Below are positions 30,759 to 32,095 of a DNA stretch of 32,095 bases, piece by piece; position 1 is the first letter of the stretch, and the number at the start of each line of letters is the position of its first letter. Source of the stretch: Candidatus Woesearchaeota archaeon (GTDB lineage: Archaea > Nanobdellota > Nanobdellia > Woesearchaeales > WJKL01); assembly GCA_018221125.1 (NCBI GenBank), contig JAAOYC010000029.1, forward strand, positions 1 through 32,095, in the 5' to 3' direction. Both the position numbers and the translations under genes were made by a program. The notes under the pieces are model-generated. The model made no database searches. It had not been told where the DNA came from and saw only the letters and a list, made by a program, of their open reading frames with translations.

Positions 30759-31406
30759 TTATTGGTCTGAAACTAATCTTCTATATTTGTTTTCAAAAAG
30801 TTTTAATTTTAATGTTTCACTTGCGATAGAATCTTCTTTGAATTTACTGAACTTTCCTTCATCTTCAAATCTAACTTCATGATCTAATCTATCTACAAGA
30901 GCATTAATTTTTGTTTTTGGTTCTTGATCTGGAAGTAATGAGTAAAATCCATTTAAAGTGTATAGTGGTTTTGGTTCTTGAACATCAAATTCTATATATT
31001 TAGCAAGTTCTCTTTCTTGTTTTCTTCTTTCAAATCGTTTTTTTTCTTCTTTGAAAAATATTTTTCCGCCTTTTATTATATCATCAAGAAAATGTCCTTT
31101 TTCCCAATGAACATGCGGCGCTTTCCTCTCTCCAGGATAGATTTCACTTAAATCAACTTCTCCTTTAAATATATGCAATCCTTTTTCATATCCTTTGATT
31201 AATCTTCCAGAATTAGTCACACAAAATAAGCCTTCATAGGTTTTATCTGCTTCTTCCATCAGTCCAAACATTCTTTTAAGTTCATGCTTGGTTTTGAATG
31301 GTCCTCTCCATCCTCCTATGCCAATATAGACATTATATACAAGATATTCTGATGGTTCTGGAACTTCTAATATTCCTACTTTTTCTAAAAGTGTTGCTAA
31401 TCCCAT
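30759..31406 (-). CDS. unrecognised soluble protein
   Basis: I do not recognise the family. The 215-residue protein is soluble, with a Lys/Glu/Arg-rich helical middle (about 120-145) and Trp residues early on (GGWRGPFKTKHELKR). The N-terminal part (YLVYNVYIGIGGW) may form a small beta domain. A TATA-like CTTTTTATAAACC at about 31424-31437 overlaps the end of the lgt gene and lies 18-31 nt before the ATG, so the transcript may be leaderless. Confidence 0.7.
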   Translation of the reverse strand: MGLATLLEKVGILEVPEPSEYLVYNVYIGIGGWRGPFKTKHELKRMFGLMEEADKTYEGLFCVTNSGRLIKGYEKGLHIFKGEVDLSEIYPGERKAPHVHWEKGHFLDDIIKGGKIFFKEEKKRFERRKQERELAKYIEFDVQEPKPLYTLNGFYSLLPDQEPKTKINALVDRLDHEVRFEDEGKFSKFKEDSIASETLKLKLFENKYRRLVSDQ

Positions 31407-31438
31407 ACTGATAAGAATTTCTTTGGTTTATAAAAAGT

Positions 31439-32095
31439 TTATTGTGATTTCTTATAATACTTAATCAAAACATAACCAGCCACTATAACCATTACAATGC
31501 TTAGATACTGGCCCATGCTTAGGCCCAGTACTCTTGGGTCGTCTCTTAGGAAATCAGTTATGAATCTTCCAATGCCCATGAACAGGATGAAGTTCCAGAA
31601 AAGGAAACCATCTTTGAATTTCTTTATGTTTTTTAATGCAGCTAGATAGCCTAATAATATGAATCTTCCTGCTGATGCGTATAACTGCACTGGATGTCTG
31701 CAGCCTTCATAGCCTGGGAATTTAACACACCATCCTGCATTTGTTACTGTTCCAACCAGTTCTGCATTGATGAAGTTTGCAATCCTTCCTACTGCCAGTG
31801 CAAACAAACCAGGAAGAACCAGGATGTCTGCAAGTTTTAGAAATTTTATATTATATTTTTTGCAGAAAAAGTAAAGCACTAATGCTGCTCCTGCAAGACC
31901 TCCATGCAGAGATAATCCTCCTTTCCAGACTGCAAATATCTCCAATGGATTAGAGAAGTAATAAACAGGATTCCATATCAGGACTTCAAATAATCTTGCA
32001 CCTAAAATAACTCCAAGGATTATATACAGGATAAAGGATTCAACATCTTTTTTTGTCAGTTTTAATTCTTGTTTTTTCTTGTTCAGGACATACCA
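31439..32095 (-). CDS. lgt: prolipoprotein diacylglyceryl transferase (Lgt), 5' end outside the window
   Basis: The frame is open through the right edge (218 residues visible), including the conserved YYF...PLEIFAVWKGGLSLHGGLAG near the visible start, GRIANFINAELVG in the middle and RHPVQLY. These are the signature residues of Lgt: the essential His of HGG, the Arg-Asn of GRxANFxN and the Glu after it. Lgt transfers diacylglyceryl from a membrane lipid to the lipobox Cys. About six membrane helices are visible. It is a bacterial hallmark, unusual in archaea, and is consistent with the two predicted lipoproteins in this window. Confidence 0.92.
   Translation of the reverse strand, partial: WYVLNKKKQELKLTKKDVESFILYIILGVILGARLFEVLIWNPVYYFSNPLEIFAVWKGGLSLHGGLAGAALVLYFFCKKYNIKFLKLADILVLPGLFALAVGRIANFINAELVGTVTNAGWCVKFPGYEGCRHPVQLYASAGRFILLGYLAALKNIKKFKDGFLFWNFILFMGIGRFITDFLRDDPRVLGLSMGQYLSIVMVIVAGYVLIKYYKKSQ

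Noticed and set aside
1-32095. Bacterial (for example CPR) origin of the contig
   Set aside because: Lgt, SufS and the Shine-Dalgarno sites would fit, but the Dph6 domain, TATA boxes with leaderless starts and the membrane winged-helix proteins favour an archaeon. This is a judgement, not proof.
1-32095. CRISPR arrays, transposases, rRNA and tRNA genes
   Set aside because: No spaced direct repeats, transposase motifs or RNA-gene signatures were seen in any intergenic stretch, the longest of which is about 200 bases.

Overview
The window is AT-rich (by eye about two thirds A+T) and very densely coding, with about 46 genes. All but three (a partial Nudix gene, an Lrp-like regulator and a small membrane protein) lie on the minus strand. 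It is most likely a piece of a DPANN-type archaeal genome, of the Woesearchaeota/Pacearchaeota kind. The reasons are a diphthamide-synthesis (Dph6) domain, archaeal TATA boxes about 25-35 nt before many start codons, mixed leaderless and Shine-Dalgarno starts, small membrane-anchored winged-helix regulators, and very compact operons with ATGA overlaps. Some genes have a bacterial flavour (Lgt, lipobox lipoproteins, HydEFG, SufS). No rRNA, tRNA, CRISPR array or insertion sequence was seen, and no gene-free stretch reaches 300 bases.

Layout. 1-2564: 3' end of a Nudix hydrolase, a degenerate ZIP-like membrane protein, and an unusual fusion of an asparagine-synthetase domain with a Dph6 domain. 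2677-5868: a copper operon with a CPH-type (CopB) P1B-ATPase, a 52-residue Cys-rich protein, a lycopene-cyclase-like membrane protein and a two-helix protein. 5918-9613: a hydG-hydE-hydF operon encoding the complete [FeFe]-hydrogenase H-cluster maturation set, divergent from an Lrp/AsnC-like regulator (9689-10132). A SufS-type cysteine desulfurase follows. No hydrogenase structural gene is in the window.

11368-22471: a metal and thiol-redox island. It holds a DsbA-like protein with a 26-residue membrane miniprotein, a Zn/Cd-type P1B-ATPase, two further DsbA-fold proteins, a DUF2318 lipoprotein, CopA, a 45-residue Cys-rich protein, an HMA-TauE/SafE-cupredoxin fusion, a CopZ-like chaperone and another lipoprotein. 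Two paralogous membrane-anchored winged-helix proteins with Cys-bearing outside loops (12601-13101 and 21950-22471) bracket it. Downstream of each lies a promoter with the same three sequence blocks at identical spacing, which suggests a shared regulon.

22473-25094: a YjdF-like membrane protein, a DUF5771-like basic protein, a small membrane protein, a PP-loop sulfurtransferase-like enzyme, a cupin and a zinc ribbon. 25216-30030: an apparent 11-gene redox operon (PfkB kinase, Cys-rich protein, glutaredoxin-like protein, thioredoxin reductase, second Cys-rich protein, dual-specificity phosphatase, ferredoxin, ZIP transporter, EncFtn-like ferritin, rubrerythrin, DUF2892). 30088-32095: two unrecognised proteins and the 3' part of lgt.

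The themes fit together. HydEFG and SufS need Fe-S chemistry and low oxygen, the redox operon detoxifies peroxide and handles iron, and the central island exports copper and zinc while controlling thiols outside the membrane. The most unusual observations are the complete HydEFG set without its hydrogenase nearby, the paired membrane regulators with the matching promoter element, the tiny Cys-rich genes inserted before metal or thiol genes, and the AsnB-Dph6 fusion.
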